Shown: positions 35,882 through 45,230 of the stretch, in pieces | How positions within the stretch are numbered: the first letter of the stretch is position 1 | Layout: each line of letters starts with the position of its first letter | Assembly: GCF_003206695.1 (NCBI RefSeq) | Contig: NZ_PZJN01000010.1 | Span: forward strand, 62,001-126,000 | Origin: Salinicola halophyticus | GTDB lineage: Bacteria > Pseudomonadota > Gammaproteobacteria > Pseudomonadales > Halomonadaceae | DNA: 64,000 nucleotides | Direction: 5' to 3' | The notes under the pieces: generated by a model | Told to the model about the DNA's origin: nothing | The model's input: only the letters and a program-made list of their open reading frames with translations | Database searches by the model: none | Position numbers and translations under genes: made by a program

Positions 35882-36058
35882 GCTGAATATCCGCGACTCG
35901 CGAGCTATTGCCCATTCCTGTTTGATCGGCGATCCAAACTTGTCATCGCTGGCCTCGTCTACCACCTTGAAGTCACAGGGCCGCATTGATTAGCGGCCTA
36001 TCGACGGCAAGCCCTGCCGTCCTTCCTCTCGAGGAAACAGGCCAAGGAGGCAAAATCG

Positions 36059-37534
36059 ATGAGTCAGTCACTCAAATCGCAGCAAAACGGCGTCGACGTT
36101 TACAACCAGTTCATTGGCGGCCAGTGGCTTACCGGCGACGGCGAGCTGCTGGACGTGCTCAACCCGGCGACCGGCGACGTCATCGCCCGCGCCCAGCTGG
36201 CCGATGAAAAACTCGCGGATCAGGCACTTCAGGCCGCCCAGAAGGCGTTTCCGGCCTGGTCGCGCAAGACCGCCGTCGAGCGCGCCGATTATCTTTATCG
36301 CCTGGTCGAACTGCTTCAGGAAAACCGCGAGCGCCTGGCTCGCCTGATCACCACCGAACAGGGCAAGCCGCTGTCGGAGGCGGATGCCGACGTCGGGATG
36401 TGCTGCGACCTGATTCGCTTTGCGGCGGAGAACACCCGGCGGCTCGAGGGCGACATCATCCCCGCGGATGATCCCGACGAGCAGATCTGGATCCAGAAAG
36501 TGCCGCATGGCGTGGTCGTGGGCATCACCGCCTGGAACTTCCCCGCGGCGCTGATCGGGCGCAAGCTCGGGCCGGCGCTGGCTGCGGGCAACACCATCGT
36601 GCTCAAGCCATCCGAAGAGACGCCGCTGACGGCGCTGGAGATCGTCGAGCTGGCGCGCCAGGCAGGCATTCCCGATGGCGTGGTTAATCTGGTCAACGGC
36701 CGCGGACGCGAGATCGGCAATCACCTGATCACCAGCCCGATCACCCAACTGGTGAGCATGACCGGTAGCGTGCGCGGTGGCCGCGAGATCAACAAGGCCG
36801 CCGCCGAGCATCTCAAGATCGTAAGGCTCGAGCTGGGCGGCAAGGCGCCGTTCATCGTTATGGACGACGCCGATCTCGACCCGGCCGTCGATGCCGCCAT
36901 CGCCTCGCGCTACAACAACTGCGGACAGGTCTGTACCTGCAACGAACGCATGTACGTGCAGTCAGGCATCTACGATCGCTTCCTGGAGCGTTTCAAGCAG
37001 CGTGTCGAGGCGCTCAAGGTCGGCAACCCGCTGACCGACAAGGACGTCGACATGGGGCCGAAGATCAACGCCGCCGAACTCGACAAGATTCACGACATGG
37101 TCGAACACGCCCAGAGCCAGGGCGCGACGCTGTTGACCGGCGGCAAACGTCTGACCGGCGGCGACTACGACAAGGGCAACTACTATGCCCCGACGATCCT
37201 CACCAATGTCGACAACGACATGGATATCATGAAAGACGAGATCTTCGGTCCGGTGGCGCCGATCATGAAAGTGGACAGTTTCGAGCAGGCGATGGAGTAC
37301 GCCAACGCTTCGGAATACGGCCTATCCGCCTATGTGTTCACCCAGAACGTGAAGCAGCTGATGGCGCTGACTCGCGAGCTCGACTTCGGCGAAATCTACG
37401 TCAACCGTGGCGGCGGCGAGTCGGTTCAGGGCTTCCACAAGGGCTACCGCAACAGCGGGCTGGGCGGCGAAGACGGCAAGTACGGCCTCGAAGCCTACGT
37501 CAAGAGCAAGACGATGTACGTGCACTATTCATAA
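36059..37534 (+). CDS. aldA: Aldehyde dehydrogenase, AldA (lactaldehyde/glycolaldehyde) type
   Basis: NAD-dependent oxidation of small hydroxyaldehydes to acids. The 491-residue protein has GITAWNFPAALIGRKLGPAL, the Rossmann TGSVRGGREI, the catalytic Glu region LELGGKAP, catalytic Cys292 in NCGQVCTC, and EIFGPVAP. The sequence around VSMTGSV, IVMDDADL, VCTCNERMYVQ and VQGFHKGYRNSGLGGEDGK follows E. coli AldA more than other ALDH groups. A strong AAGGAGG site precedes the ATG. It may remove glycolaldehyde or lactaldehyde formed by aldolase reactions; monocistronic. Confidence 0.92.
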   Translation: MSQSLKSQQNGVDVYNQFIGGQWLTGDGELLDVLNPATGDVIARAQLADEKLADQALQAAQKAFPAWSRKTAVERADYLYRLVELLQENRERLARLITTEQGKPLSEADADVGMCCDLIRFAAENTRRLEGDIIPADDPDEQIWIQKVPHGVVVGITAWNFPAALIGRKLGPALAAGNTIVLKPSEETPLTALEIVELARQAGIPDGVVNLVNGRGREIGNHLITSPITQLVSMTGSVRGGREINKAAAEHLKIVRLELGGKAPFIVMDDADLDPAVDAAIASRYNNCGQVCTCNERMYVQSGIYDRFLERFKQRVEALKVGNPLTDKDVDMGPKINAAELDKIHDMVEHAQSQGATLLTGGKRLTGGDYDKGNYYAPTILTNVDNDMDIMKDEIFGPVAPIMKVDSFEQAMEYANASEYGLSAYVFTQNVKQLMALTRELDFGEIYVNRGGGESVQGFHKGYRNSGLGGEDGKYGLEAYVKSKTMYVHYS

Positions 37535-37610
37535 CGTCCACGTCCACCACGTACGACGCATCATGCACTATGCGTGACAGTCTGGTTCAGCTTCACATTC
37601 CAGCCAAGCA

Positions 37611-37636
37611 ACGGGCCGCCAATGGCGGCCCGTTTT
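37611..37636 (+). terminator. Terminator of aldA
   Basis: Perfect 10-bp stem ACGGGCCGCC/GGCGGCCCGT with a 3-nt loop and TTTT. It lies between the convergent aldA and MFS genes. Confidence 0.9.
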
Positions 37637-37645
37637 CGTTGGCGG

Positions 37646-38845
37646 CTACTGCTGATTCCACGACGGCAGCACGTGGTCACGATAACACCACACGATGAGC
37701 ACACCGGCGACGAGCATGACGAGCGCCACCGCCAGGAGTATCGATCCCGTCGCCCACAAGCCGGCCGTCACACTCACGATCAGCCCACCGAGCGGCTGGG
37801 TAAGATTGTTGAGCATTACCACCAGACCGGTCGTCTTGCCGAAGTCTTCCGGCGGAATGACCCGACGGCGCAGGCTGCGAATCGACACGCTGAACATCTT
37901 GTCGAAGCCCACCACCAGCAGGAATCCCAGCGCGTAGAGCCAGGACATGGCGGTCACGCTTACCATCAGCCCGCCCAGCGCCATCGCCGTATACGCCACC
38001 AGCCCCAGCCGATCCGCCGGAATCAGCGATCTTGCAGTGAACAGCAGCACCAGGACAGTGGCCAGCGCGCCGCCGGCCTGCAAGGCACCGTAGTAGATTT
38101 CGCCATGGCCCTGAACGCCGGTGACTACCGCCGGCGCCGTTGCCAGCAGCGTCCCCAGCAGCAGATTGACGGCCATCGCCAGCCCGATCGATGCCGGCAA
38201 AGCGGGACTGGTTCTCAGGTGACGGCCAGCGATCAACAGCGCCCGATACCCGTTGGGCGAAGCCGATCGTGGTACCGGAAGCTCGGGCCGGGCCACACGT
38301 TGCCATCGCCACACCGTGATATCGCTCAGCAAAAACCCGAGCGCGATGACCACTACCACCACTTCCCATTCAAGCTGGGCCAACAGCGCTGCCGCGAACA
38401 CCGGGCCAAGTACCGTGCCCAACTGATCGAACAGCTGGGCGTGGGAGATCAGCCTTTCGTAGCGCGCCGAACCGAACGCCTGCACCAATAGCATTTCTCG
38501 CGCCATCACGCCCTGGGTCGACAGCACGCCGACCACGGCCGACAGCCCGATCAGCCACGCCACATGGGGCAGTGCCAGATATCCCAGGATCGCGACCACG
38601 CAGGTGGCCATGCGCCAGCGCTGACTCAGCCGCAGCAGAAGATCGTTACGATGGCGATCGCAAAGCTGGCCGCACAGCGGGAATGCCACGAAGCGCGGCA
38701 GGGTCTCGAAGAAGAACGCCAGACCCGACCAGGCGACGCTGCCGGTGAGCTGATAGATCACCAGCGGCACCAGGAACAGCAGCATCTGGTCGGCCAGTCG
38801 CGACAGCAGCAGCGACACGAAGAAGTGGTGGTTGGAAGATTTCAT
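37646..38845 (-). CDS. MFS transporter (EntS/MdtH-like)
   Basis: Inner-membrane major facilitator of 399 residues, about 12 hydrophobic segments. The N-terminal SLLLSRLADQMLLFLVPLVIYQLTG and the loop PLCGQLCDRHRNDLL are of the MFS_1/MFS_3 exporter type. Substrate unknown. It ends close to the aldA terminator and is followed upstream (50 bp) by the LysR gene on the same strand, so the three minus-strand genes (flavin protein, LysR, MFS) may form a unit. Confidence 0.88.
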   Translation of the reverse strand: MKSSNHHFFVSLLLSRLADQMLLFLVPLVIYQLTGSVAWSGLAFFFETLPRFVAFPLCGQLCDRHRNDLLLRLSQRWRMATCVVAILGYLALPHVAWLIGLSAVVGVLSTQGVMAREMLLVQAFGSARYERLISHAQLFDQLGTVLGPVFAAALLAQLEWEVVVVVIALGFLLSDITVWRWQRVARPELPVPRSASPNGYRALLIAGRHLRTSPALPASIGLAMAVNLLLGTLLATAPAVVTGVQGHGEIYYGALQAGGALATVLVLLFTARSLIPADRLGLVAYTAMALGGLMVSVTAMSWLYALGFLLVVGFDKMFSVSIRSLRRRVIPPEDFGKTTGLVVMLNNLTQPLGGLIVSVTAGLWATGSILLAVALVMLVAGVLIVWCYRDHVLPSWNQQ

Positions 38846-38894
38846 TTCTCCCGCAGCCTCGCCTGAATGACCGGAAATGTCGAGAGTTCCTCGG

Positions 38895-39779
38895 TCATCG
38901 CCCCAGACCCGCCCCTGACAGATGGCTCAGGAACTGACTGAACGCCGGCGTCTCATAACCTTTGCGCCAGGCCAGCTGAGTCTTCACGCGGCACAGCGGC
39001 GTCACATCGAGCGACTCGGGTATCTTCATGGTGTCGAGAACGCTCTCCGGCAGCACCGTCACGCAACGGCCGGTGCTGGCGAGGGCCACCATCACGTGAT
39101 ACGAGGATGTCTCCTGGATAGTCCAGTCATCGCTTTCCGGCAAATTCAAGGTCTCTTCCGCGATACGCCGGTAGGTGCAACCCGGAGGAAAAGCCGCCAG
39201 CGTTCTCAGCGTAGAATCCTGCAGGTCGGCAATCCCCTTCGGCGACAGCAGTAACAGTGACTCCTCCCAGGCATCCTGGAACACGAGATCGAGAACCTCC
39301 AACCGATCCGACCATTCACTGCCGAGAAACGACGGCGGGATCGCCAGGAATGCGCAGTCGATTCGCCCCGAACGAACATCGTCCATCAGCGTCATCGAGG
39401 GCCCGGTCCGGAGCTCCAGGCGCACCTCGGGGAATGCCTTATCGAAGCTCGCCAGACAGTCCGGCAGGCGACTGGCGGCAGTCGCTTCCATGCTCCCGAT
39501 GCGGATCGTGCCGGGCGCTCGACCGCCGGTCACCACGTGCATCGATTCGGCACGCAGCGCGAGCAGCTTCTCGGCATAGTCGAGAAACATCTCGCCCGCG
39601 TGCGACAGCGAGATCCGCTTGCCGGTGCGTACCAGTAGATCGACACCGAGGCTCGCCTCCAGCTTCTGCAGCTTGGTCGTCACGTTCGAGGGGCTCTTGC
39701 CCAGGCGCCTCGCGGCACCGGTCACGCTCAGCTCCCTGGCGACGCAGACGAAAATCCTGAGCGATTCGAAATCATCCAT
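38895..39779 (-). CDS. LysR-family transcriptional regulator
   Basis: 294-residue LysR-type protein: N-terminal HTH (LRIFVCVARELSVTGAARRLG and SPSNVTTKLQKLEASLGVDLL) followed by the periplasmic-binding-like effector domain. It lies between an MFS gene (50 bp downstream) and a flavin-binding protein gene (40 bp upstream), all on the minus strand. A palindrome with a LysR-type T-N11-A spacing lies upstream of the flavin protein gene and is a candidate target. Confidence 0.92.
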   Translation of the reverse strand: MDDFESLRIFVCVARELSVTGAARRLGKSPSNVTTKLQKLEASLGVDLLVRTGKRISLSHAGEMFLDYAEKLLALRAESMHVVTGGRAPGTIRIGSMEATAASRLPDCLASFDKAFPEVRLELRTGPSMTLMDDVRSGRIDCAFLAIPPSFLGSEWSDRLEVLDLVFQDAWEESLLLLSPKGIADLQDSTLRTLAAFPPGCTYRRIAEETLNLPESDDWTIQETSSYHVMVALASTGRCVTVLPESVLDTMKIPESLDVTPLCRVKTQLAWRKGYETPAFSQFLSHLSGAGLGR

Positions 39780-39818
39780 GTCGCCTGCCTCGCCGGGCCG
39801 AGTATCGATGCCCGCCCG

Positions 39819-40310
39819 TCATGTCAGCGCGGCCTTGACGTCCTCGAGAGAGACTTCCGTTCTCATCTTCAGCGTATCCGGCGCCAGCTCTTTCTCCGAC
39901 AGACTGTTCAGCCAGGCGCGCCTCGGAGTGGCGCGATAGAAACGCTTGATTCCATCGCCCAGAAAGCTCGTCAGATCGACCGTGTCATCGGGGTACAGCA
40001 GGCGGAACGCCTTCTCGGCCTCGTCGATATCCGTGACCTCGCCGGCCTCGCACTGCAAATAGATGCCGCGCAGGTTATTCGTCCCTCTGATGCGGGTCGA
40101 GTCATAGAACGTGAGAAAAGCCCGGGGATTGGCCGCAATGTTGTGTGAATGCACGGCCTCCTTCCATGAGGACCAGTAGAACGTCAACGCCGAGTCGGGT
40201 ATGGCCGTCACCGGGGTGTTCCAGGGCACATCGTCCCGGGAGGTCGCGATATTGGCGTAGAGACAATTCGCCAGTAAGTCGGCGCTGCGTTCAGCAAGAT
40301 CAATGGACAT
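39819..40310 (-). CDS. Pyridoxamine 5'-phosphate oxidase-like FMN-binding protein
   Basis: 163 residues with a split-barrel flavin-binding fold: NCLYANIATSRDDVPWNTPV, LTFYWSSWKEAVHSHNI and NPRAFLTFYDSTRI are typical of the PNPOx-like superfamily, whose members bind FMN, F420 or heme. The reaction cannot be told. The ATG at 40310 with AAGGTG upstream is preferred over an upstream in-frame start. Possible operon with lysR and the MFS gene downstream. Confidence 0.85.
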   Translation of the reverse strand: MSIDLAERSADLLANCLYANIATSRDDVPWNTPVTAIPDSALTFYWSSWKEAVHSHNIAANPRAFLTFYDSTRIRGTNNLRGIYLQCEAGEVTDIDEAEKAFRLLYPDDTVDLTSFLGDGIKRFYRATPRRAWLNSLSEKELAPDTLKMRTEVSLEDVKAALT

Positions 40311-40354
40311 CACGTCACCTTTATTTTCATATCGAGAACGAAAACAATAATTCA

Positions 40355-40369
40355 TTCTCAATAAGAGAA
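40355..40369. promoter_or_regulatory. Palindrome TTCTC-AATAA-GAGAA, candidate LysR box
   Basis: A 15-bp inverted repeat that contains the T-N11-A pattern of LysR-type sites, about 45 bp upstream of the flavin-protein start, in a short AT-rich stretch. A further TTCTC-like half (GAGAACG) occurs at about 40335. Confidence 0.5.
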
Positions 40370-40491
40370 CAATAGGGGCGCGCGTGAACGCGAACCGATC
40401 ATCGAAAGCGTTGCCAGACGATTCGTGTATATCGTTCGTGCGCCGCTCATTCCCCGCTCATGCCTCCGGATACAGGCTGCTCGAAGGCACG

Positions 40492-40516
40492 AAAAGGCCG
40501 CTACGGATAGCGGCCT
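40492..40516 (-). terminator. Terminator of pepN
   Basis: Stem AGGCCGCTA/TAGCGGCCT (40495-40503, 40508-40516) with a 4-nt loop, followed on the minus strand by TTTT (40495-40492). It lies about 115 bp after the pepN stop, beyond a tandem repeat. Confidence 0.82.
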
Positions 40517-40567
40517 GGATTCCAGCCAGAGAGCCCTGTCAGACCGTTACACGGAACGGCCCCATGA

Positions 40568-40606
40568 AACGGTTTCGTAAAGCGGTTCCATAAAACGGTT
40601 CCATAA
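40568..40606. repeat. 13-bp tandem repeat (x3) between pepN and its terminator
   Basis: Three adjacent 13-mers (40568-40580, 40581-40593, 40594-40606) with consensus AACGGTTCCATAA. The last two differ at one position. Confidence 0.85.
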
Positions 40607-40629
40607 ATGCCCTGTGCGCTACGGCACCA

Positions 40630-43296
40630 TCAGGCATCCGCCAGCGCGCGCTCGACCATTTCGAACACATTGGGCGACAGTTTCTCGGCGTGGATACGCT
40701 CGAGTTCGGCTTTCATCAACGCCTGACGCGTCTCGTCGAAACGCTGCCAGCGGGTCAGCGGCGTGATGATGCGTGCGGCAATCTCCGGATTGAGGCGATT
40801 GAGCTCGATCACCACGTCTGCCAGCAGTTTGTAACCTTCGCCATCGAGGCGATGGAAATTGATCCGGTTCTGGGCAAAGGCACCGACCAGCGCGCGCACC
40901 TTGTTGGGATTCTTCATCGAGAACAGCGGATGTCCCATCAGGAAGCGAACGCGTTCGAGCACATCGGCCTGCGGGCGAGTGACCTGGATCGTGAACCACT
41001 GATCCATGACCAGCGGATCGTGGGCCCACTTCTCGCCGAACGCCTTGAGCGCCGGCTCGGCCAGATCGGTGCGACCGCTGTGGGCCAGCAGCGTCAGCGC
41101 CGCGCGCACATCGGTCATGTTGGCGCCCTGCTCCAGCTGTTGCTGCGTCAGGCTGACGGCCTCGTCGTTCTCGATGCTCATCAGATAGGCGAGTGCGACG
41201 TTCTTGAGACGCCGCTGAGCGATCTGCTCCGGTGTTGGCGCGTAGGGCTCGTCGCTCAGATTGTCACGATAGACGGCGAGGAAATCGTCGCGCAGCTGCC
41301 AGGCCAGCGACTGACGCACGAACTCCCGCGCGGCGTGAATCGCATCGACATCGACCGTCGGCTGCTGTTCGGCGATATACGCTTCCGACGGCAGCGTCAG
41401 CATCTCCGCCAGCACCGCCTTGTCGTCGCCAGGTTCGTTGAGCAGGCTGCGATAGGCCTCGATCAGGCGACTGTCCATCACCTTCTCGACGCCGTTACGG
41501 TGCGCCGCGATCAGATCGTCCAGCGCCAGCAGGGTCAGACGCTGGCCAGCGTCCCAGCGGTTGAAACCATCGGTGTCGTGGGTCAGCAGGAACGCCAGTT
41601 CCTCCCGCGAATACGGGTAGCGAAGCTTCACCGGCGCGGAGAAACCGCGCAGCAACGACGGCACCGGCGCCTCCTCGACATCGGTGAACACGAAGGTCTG
41701 CTCCGCTTCACGCAGATGGATGACCGCGTCCTTGCCCAGCTTCTCGCTCTCGCCGTCTTCACCGCTCAGCGTCAAGGTCAGATCGTGGCCGGATTTGGTC
41801 CCGACCAGACCCAGCCGCACCGGAATGTGCAGCGGCAGCTTTTCGTGCTGGCCCGGGGTTGCCGGCGTGCGCTGAGACAGGCGCAGGTGATAGTTGCCCG
41901 TGGCGTAATCGTATTCGCCATGGGCATCGATCTCCGGCGTTCCCGCCTGGGAATACCAGCGCATGAACTGATCGAGATCCAGCCCGGATACCTCTGCCAT
42001 GCAGCCGACGAAATCCTCGATCGTCACTGCCTGACCATCGAAGCGTTCGAAGTAGAGATCGCTGCCACGCCGGAAGTCTTCCCAGCCCAGCAGGTGTCGC
42101 AACATGCGCACCACCTCGGCACCCTTCTCGTAGATGGTCAGGGTGTAGAAGTTGGAGATCTCGATGTAGTGATCGGGCCGGATTGGGTGGGCGGTCGGGC
42201 CGGCGTCTTCGGCGAACTGCGCGGTGCGGAAGAACGAGACGTCCTCGATCCGCTTGACCGGCGCCGAGTTGACGTCGGCGGAGAAAGTCTGGTCGCGGAA
42301 GACGGTGAAGCCTTCCTTCAGCGAGAGCTGGAACCAGTCGCGACAGGTGACGCGATTGCCCGACCAGTTATGAAAATACTCGTGGGCGACGATACCCTCG
42401 ACCCGCTGGAAGGCCGCATCGGTGGCGGTCTGCGGATGAGTCAGCACCGCCGCCGAATTGAAGATATTGAGCCCCTTGTTCTCCATCGCGCCCATGTTGA
42501 AGTCGTTGACGGCGACGATCATGAAACGATCCAGGTCGTACTCGCGACCGTAGGTCTCTTCGTCCCACTGCATCGAACACTTGAGCGACGCCATGGCGTG
42601 CTCGGTCTTGTCGAGATTCTCTGCCTCGACCCAGATCTGCAGCAAGACGTCGCGACCACTCATCGTGGTGTAGTGGTCCTCGACTTTTTCCAGGCTGCCT
42701 GCAACCAGCGCGAACAGGTAGCTGGGCTTGGGGTGCGGATCTTCCCAGGTCACGAAATGACGGCCGTTGGGCAGCTCGCCCTGCTCCACCGGGTTGCCGT
42801 TGGAGAGCAGCACCGGGAGCGACTCGCGATCGCCGATCAGCGTGGTCGAGAAGGTCGCCATCACGTCCGGCCGATCGGGATAAAAGGTGATTCGGCGGAA
42901 GCCTTCCGGCTCGCACTGGGTGCAGAACATGCCGTTGGAGCGGTACAGACCTTCCAGCGCGGTATTGGCGTCGGGGTCGATCTCGACTTCGGTATCGAGC
43001 AGAAAGCGCTCCGGCACCGTGGGGATGGTCAGCGTCTCGTCGTCGACCGTGAACTCGTCGGCGTCCAGCGTCTGGCCGTCGATCGCGACGCTGATCAGCT
43101 TGATCTGCTCACCCGCCAGCTCCAGCGGCAGGCCGGCCCCATTCTCGTTTGGCTCGCGACCAGGGTGACGTTCCACGTGCAAGCGTGCCTTGACCCGGGT
43201 GGCAGACGGCTCGAGATCAAAGCTGAGCTCGGTGTGCGTGACGCGGTACGCCGGCGGGAGATAATCCTTGAGATAGGTCGCTTGCATCTCAGACAT
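40630..43296 (-). CDS. pepN: Aminopeptidase N
   Basis: Zinc metallo-aminopeptidase (M1 family) that removes N-terminal residues from peptides in the cytosol. The 888-residue protein has the exopeptidase motif GAMEN (269-273), zinc site HEYFH (His305, Glu306, His309) with third ligand Glu328 in LKEGF, and the N-terminal beta domain and C-terminal helical domain of E. coli PepN length. Conserved RVTCRDWFQLSLKEGFTVF is intact. Monocistronic. Confidence 0.97.
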   Translation of the reverse strand: MSEMQATYLKDYLPPAYRVTHTELSFDLEPSATRVKARLHVERHPGREPNENGAGLPLELAGEQIKLISVAIDGQTLDADEFTVDDETLTIPTVPERFLLDTEVEIDPDANTALEGLYRSNGMFCTQCEPEGFRRITFYPDRPDVMATFSTTLIGDRESLPVLLSNGNPVEQGELPNGRHFVTWEDPHPKPSYLFALVAGSLEKVEDHYTTMSGRDVLLQIWVEAENLDKTEHAMASLKCSMQWDEETYGREYDLDRFMIVAVNDFNMGAMENKGLNIFNSAAVLTHPQTATDAAFQRVEGIVAHEYFHNWSGNRVTCRDWFQLSLKEGFTVFRDQTFSADVNSAPVKRIEDVSFFRTAQFAEDAGPTAHPIRPDHYIEISNFYTLTIYEKGAEVVRMLRHLLGWEDFRRGSDLYFERFDGQAVTIEDFVGCMAEVSGLDLDQFMRWYSQAGTPEIDAHGEYDYATGNYHLRLSQRTPATPGQHEKLPLHIPVRLGLVGTKSGHDLTLTLSGEDGESEKLGKDAVIHLREAEQTFVFTDVEEAPVPSLLRGFSAPVKLRYPYSREELAFLLTHDTDGFNRWDAGQRLTLLALDDLIAAHRNGVEKVMDSRLIEAYRSLLNEPGDDKAVLAEMLTLPSEAYIAEQQPTVDVDAIHAAREFVRQSLAWQLRDDFLAVYRDNLSDEPYAPTPEQIAQRRLKNVALAYLMSIENDEAVSLTQQQLEQGANMTDVRAALTLLAHSGRTDLAEPALKAFGEKWAHDPLVMDQWFTIQVTRPQADVLERVRFLMGHPLFSMKNPNKVRALVGAFAQNRINFHRLDGEGYKLLADVVIELNRLNPEIAARIITPLTRWQRFDETRQALMKAELERIHAEKLSPNVFEMVERALADA

Positions 43297-43537
43297 GGCA
43301 ACGCTCCTTGCAGAAATGGGTAGGTCGAATCAGCGGAGCGCATCAGAGAACCGAGCCCGGATCACGGGATCGAGTCCGTCGTAATTCATCGATGCCCTTG
43401 CCGATCGACGATCGGACACCATTCTACCCGCGTGACCAGCGCAATATCGAATCGCTGACGTGGCTATGGGATAGTCAAGGCTCTGGGTAGCCGTGGCTAG
43501 AATGCCAGGAAGGGAAACAGCGGCAGCCGTCGAGAGG

Positions 43538-43957
43538 TCAACGTCGCTCGGAGGCATCTTCCGACCAGACGCCGCGCACCGGGCACTGCAGGCTAGGTAG
43601 CGGGCGCGTCACGATCCAGACCGCGAGCCCGGCAAGACCCACGATCAAGCCGATCTTGAGCGGCCAGTGGGAAACGGTAAAAGCGATGATCGCACACGAC
43701 ACGCTGAGCATGACCACGGCCATGATCTTGGCGTGCTTGGGGATGGCGCGCTCCCGCTCCCAGGACTGGATCGGCGGGCCGAAGCGCGGATGATTGCGAA
43801 TCCAGTTGGCGAATCGGGGAGAGCCTCGGGAAGCCAGCCAGACCGCCGCCAGCATGAAACACGTGGTCGGCATCACCGGCAGAAAGAGACCGATCACGCC
43901 CAGCGCGAAGCTGATGGCGGCCAAGGTGACATAAATGGCATTACGCATGCCGGACAT
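43538..43957 (-). CDS. ybaN: YbaN-family (DUF454) membrane protein
   Basis: 139 residues with the DUF454 pattern: LGVIGLFLPVMPTTCFMLAA, ASRGSPRFANWIRNHPRFGP, then two hydrophobic helices. Inner-membrane protein of unknown function. The ATG at 43957 has GGAG 6 nt upstream and is chosen over the preceding GTG and the later ATG at 43948. No operon partner. Confidence 0.87.
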   Translation of the reverse strand: MSGMRNAIYVTLAAISFALGVIGLFLPVMPTTCFMLAAVWLASRGSPRFANWIRNHPRFGPPIQSWERERAIPKHAKIMAVVMLSVSCAIIAFTVSHWPLKIGLIVGLAGLAVWIVTRPLPSLQCPVRGVWSEDASERR

Positions 43958-44199
43958 CCCCACTCCGGTGTGTCGATAGCGCCACCCGAGAGCGACGCCA
44001 GAACAGGTAGTGTAAACCAGCCCCGGTCACCCGCTCCAATGTCCAGCCATGGAAAAGGCCAATGTCGGCGATAGAAAGACCGACCATTCACATGGCGGCG
44101 GTTAATATCGCCCGGCCATCCGGTCTGGGCACGCTGGGGCTGAATCGCGAGACAGCTGCTGCCGCACTCCGCCTATGCTTTCACGCTTCATGTCCCGCT

Positions 44200-45051
44200 T
44201 CAGGGTGAGTAATTATCCATGACGCGCTGATACTGACTCGGCGCCGCACCGATGTGACGACGAAAGAAACGGGTAAAATGCCCCTGCTCGGAGAAGCCCA
44301 GCTCCTGAGCCAGATTGCCCAGAGAGCCTTGGCGGTTATCGGCCAGCCACTGAAACGCCGAACTCATACGCCCCATGTTGGCCAGCATCTGGGGGGTCAT
44401 CCCCGTGGTTTTCTTGAACAGCGAGAAGAAATGCGCGCGTGATAGCCCACACTGGCGAGCAATCAGATCGAGATCCAGCTCTCCCGGCGCGGATTGGAGA
44501 ATGAGCCCGATGCCTCGTCGTATACGGACATCGTAGAAATCGCCCGCAGTACCCGCCTTCAATCTGGCCAGATGATGCCAATCGGAGTGCTTTTCGACGA
44601 TCGATATCAAGAGATCGAACAGTAGGCTCTCCATTTTTTCCCGGGGCATCGGCCCAAACCCGAGCATCTCGCCGATCAGGATATCTGCCTGACGACGCAT
44701 GCGAGGGGTCAGTTCGATACACGGCTGCGCGAAAAAATCGGGGCGAGCGCTGGTCGAGAGATCCGTTTGAAGCGCCGCGAGCCAGCGTGGTTCGATATAC
44801 AGTGCCAGAATCACACTTTCGGATACGCCGGCCTGGTGGTCGTAATAGTGAGGTTCCCAGGCGTTGACGAGCACGGCGGTGTCATCGGTGAGCGGTAGTC
44901 GACGCCCGCGCACCGAGAAATAGGTGTTCTGCCCGGTGGCCTTGATGAGGACGTGACACTCGGAATGGGCATGAGGCACCAGCGGCTCGTCCATATCCAA
45001 CAAGGCGATTCGTCCGAACCCCCCATGAAAGATTCGATAAGCATTCGACAT
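44200..45051 (-). CDS. AraC-family transcriptional regulator
   Basis: 283 residues: N-terminal cupin-like sensor domain (HAHSECHVLIKATGQNTYFSV) and C-terminal double HTH (LDLDLIARQCGLSRAHFFSLFKKTTG and LGNLAQELGFSEQGHFTRFFRRHIG, split here). It ends the minus-strand cluster with benE, the crotonase, CoA ligase and Mo-hydroxylase genes (179 bp downstream of benE), so it is the likely local regulator. Direct repeats of AGTCTGA spaced about 20 bp upstream of the operon are candidate sites. Confidence 0.92.
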   Translation of the reverse strand: MSNAYRIFHGGFGRIALLDMDEPLVPHAHSECHVLIKATGQNTYFSVRGRRLPLTDDTAVLVNAWEPHYYDHQAGVSESVILALYIEPRWLAALQTDLSTSARPDFFAQPCIELTPRMRRQADILIGEMLGFGPMPREKMESLLFDLLISIVEKHSDWHHLARLKAGTAGDFYDVRIRRGIGLILQSAPGELDLDLIARQCGLSRAHFFSLFKKTTGMTPQMLANMGRMSSAFQWLADNRQGSLGNLAQELGFSEQGHFTRFFRRHIGAAPSQYQRVMDNYSP

Positions 45052-45230
45052 AGTGCCTCTCGGTCATCCCGATTATGTTGATGGACAACACCCCACAATA
45101 TCATTTCGAAGCCGATCCAACGGTGGCATTGGACCAAAGATGAAACCGCTCACGAAGCGATGATTACCTGACGTCACGCCATCCCAATCTCGCCAGGCAC
45201 CACCGCGCCTGCCGTTCACCGATGCACCGC

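Noticed and set aside
40690-43323. 877-codon plus-strand frame over pepN
   Set aside because: Exactly antisense to pepN, which carries all M1-family motifs; the frame has no recognisable domain.
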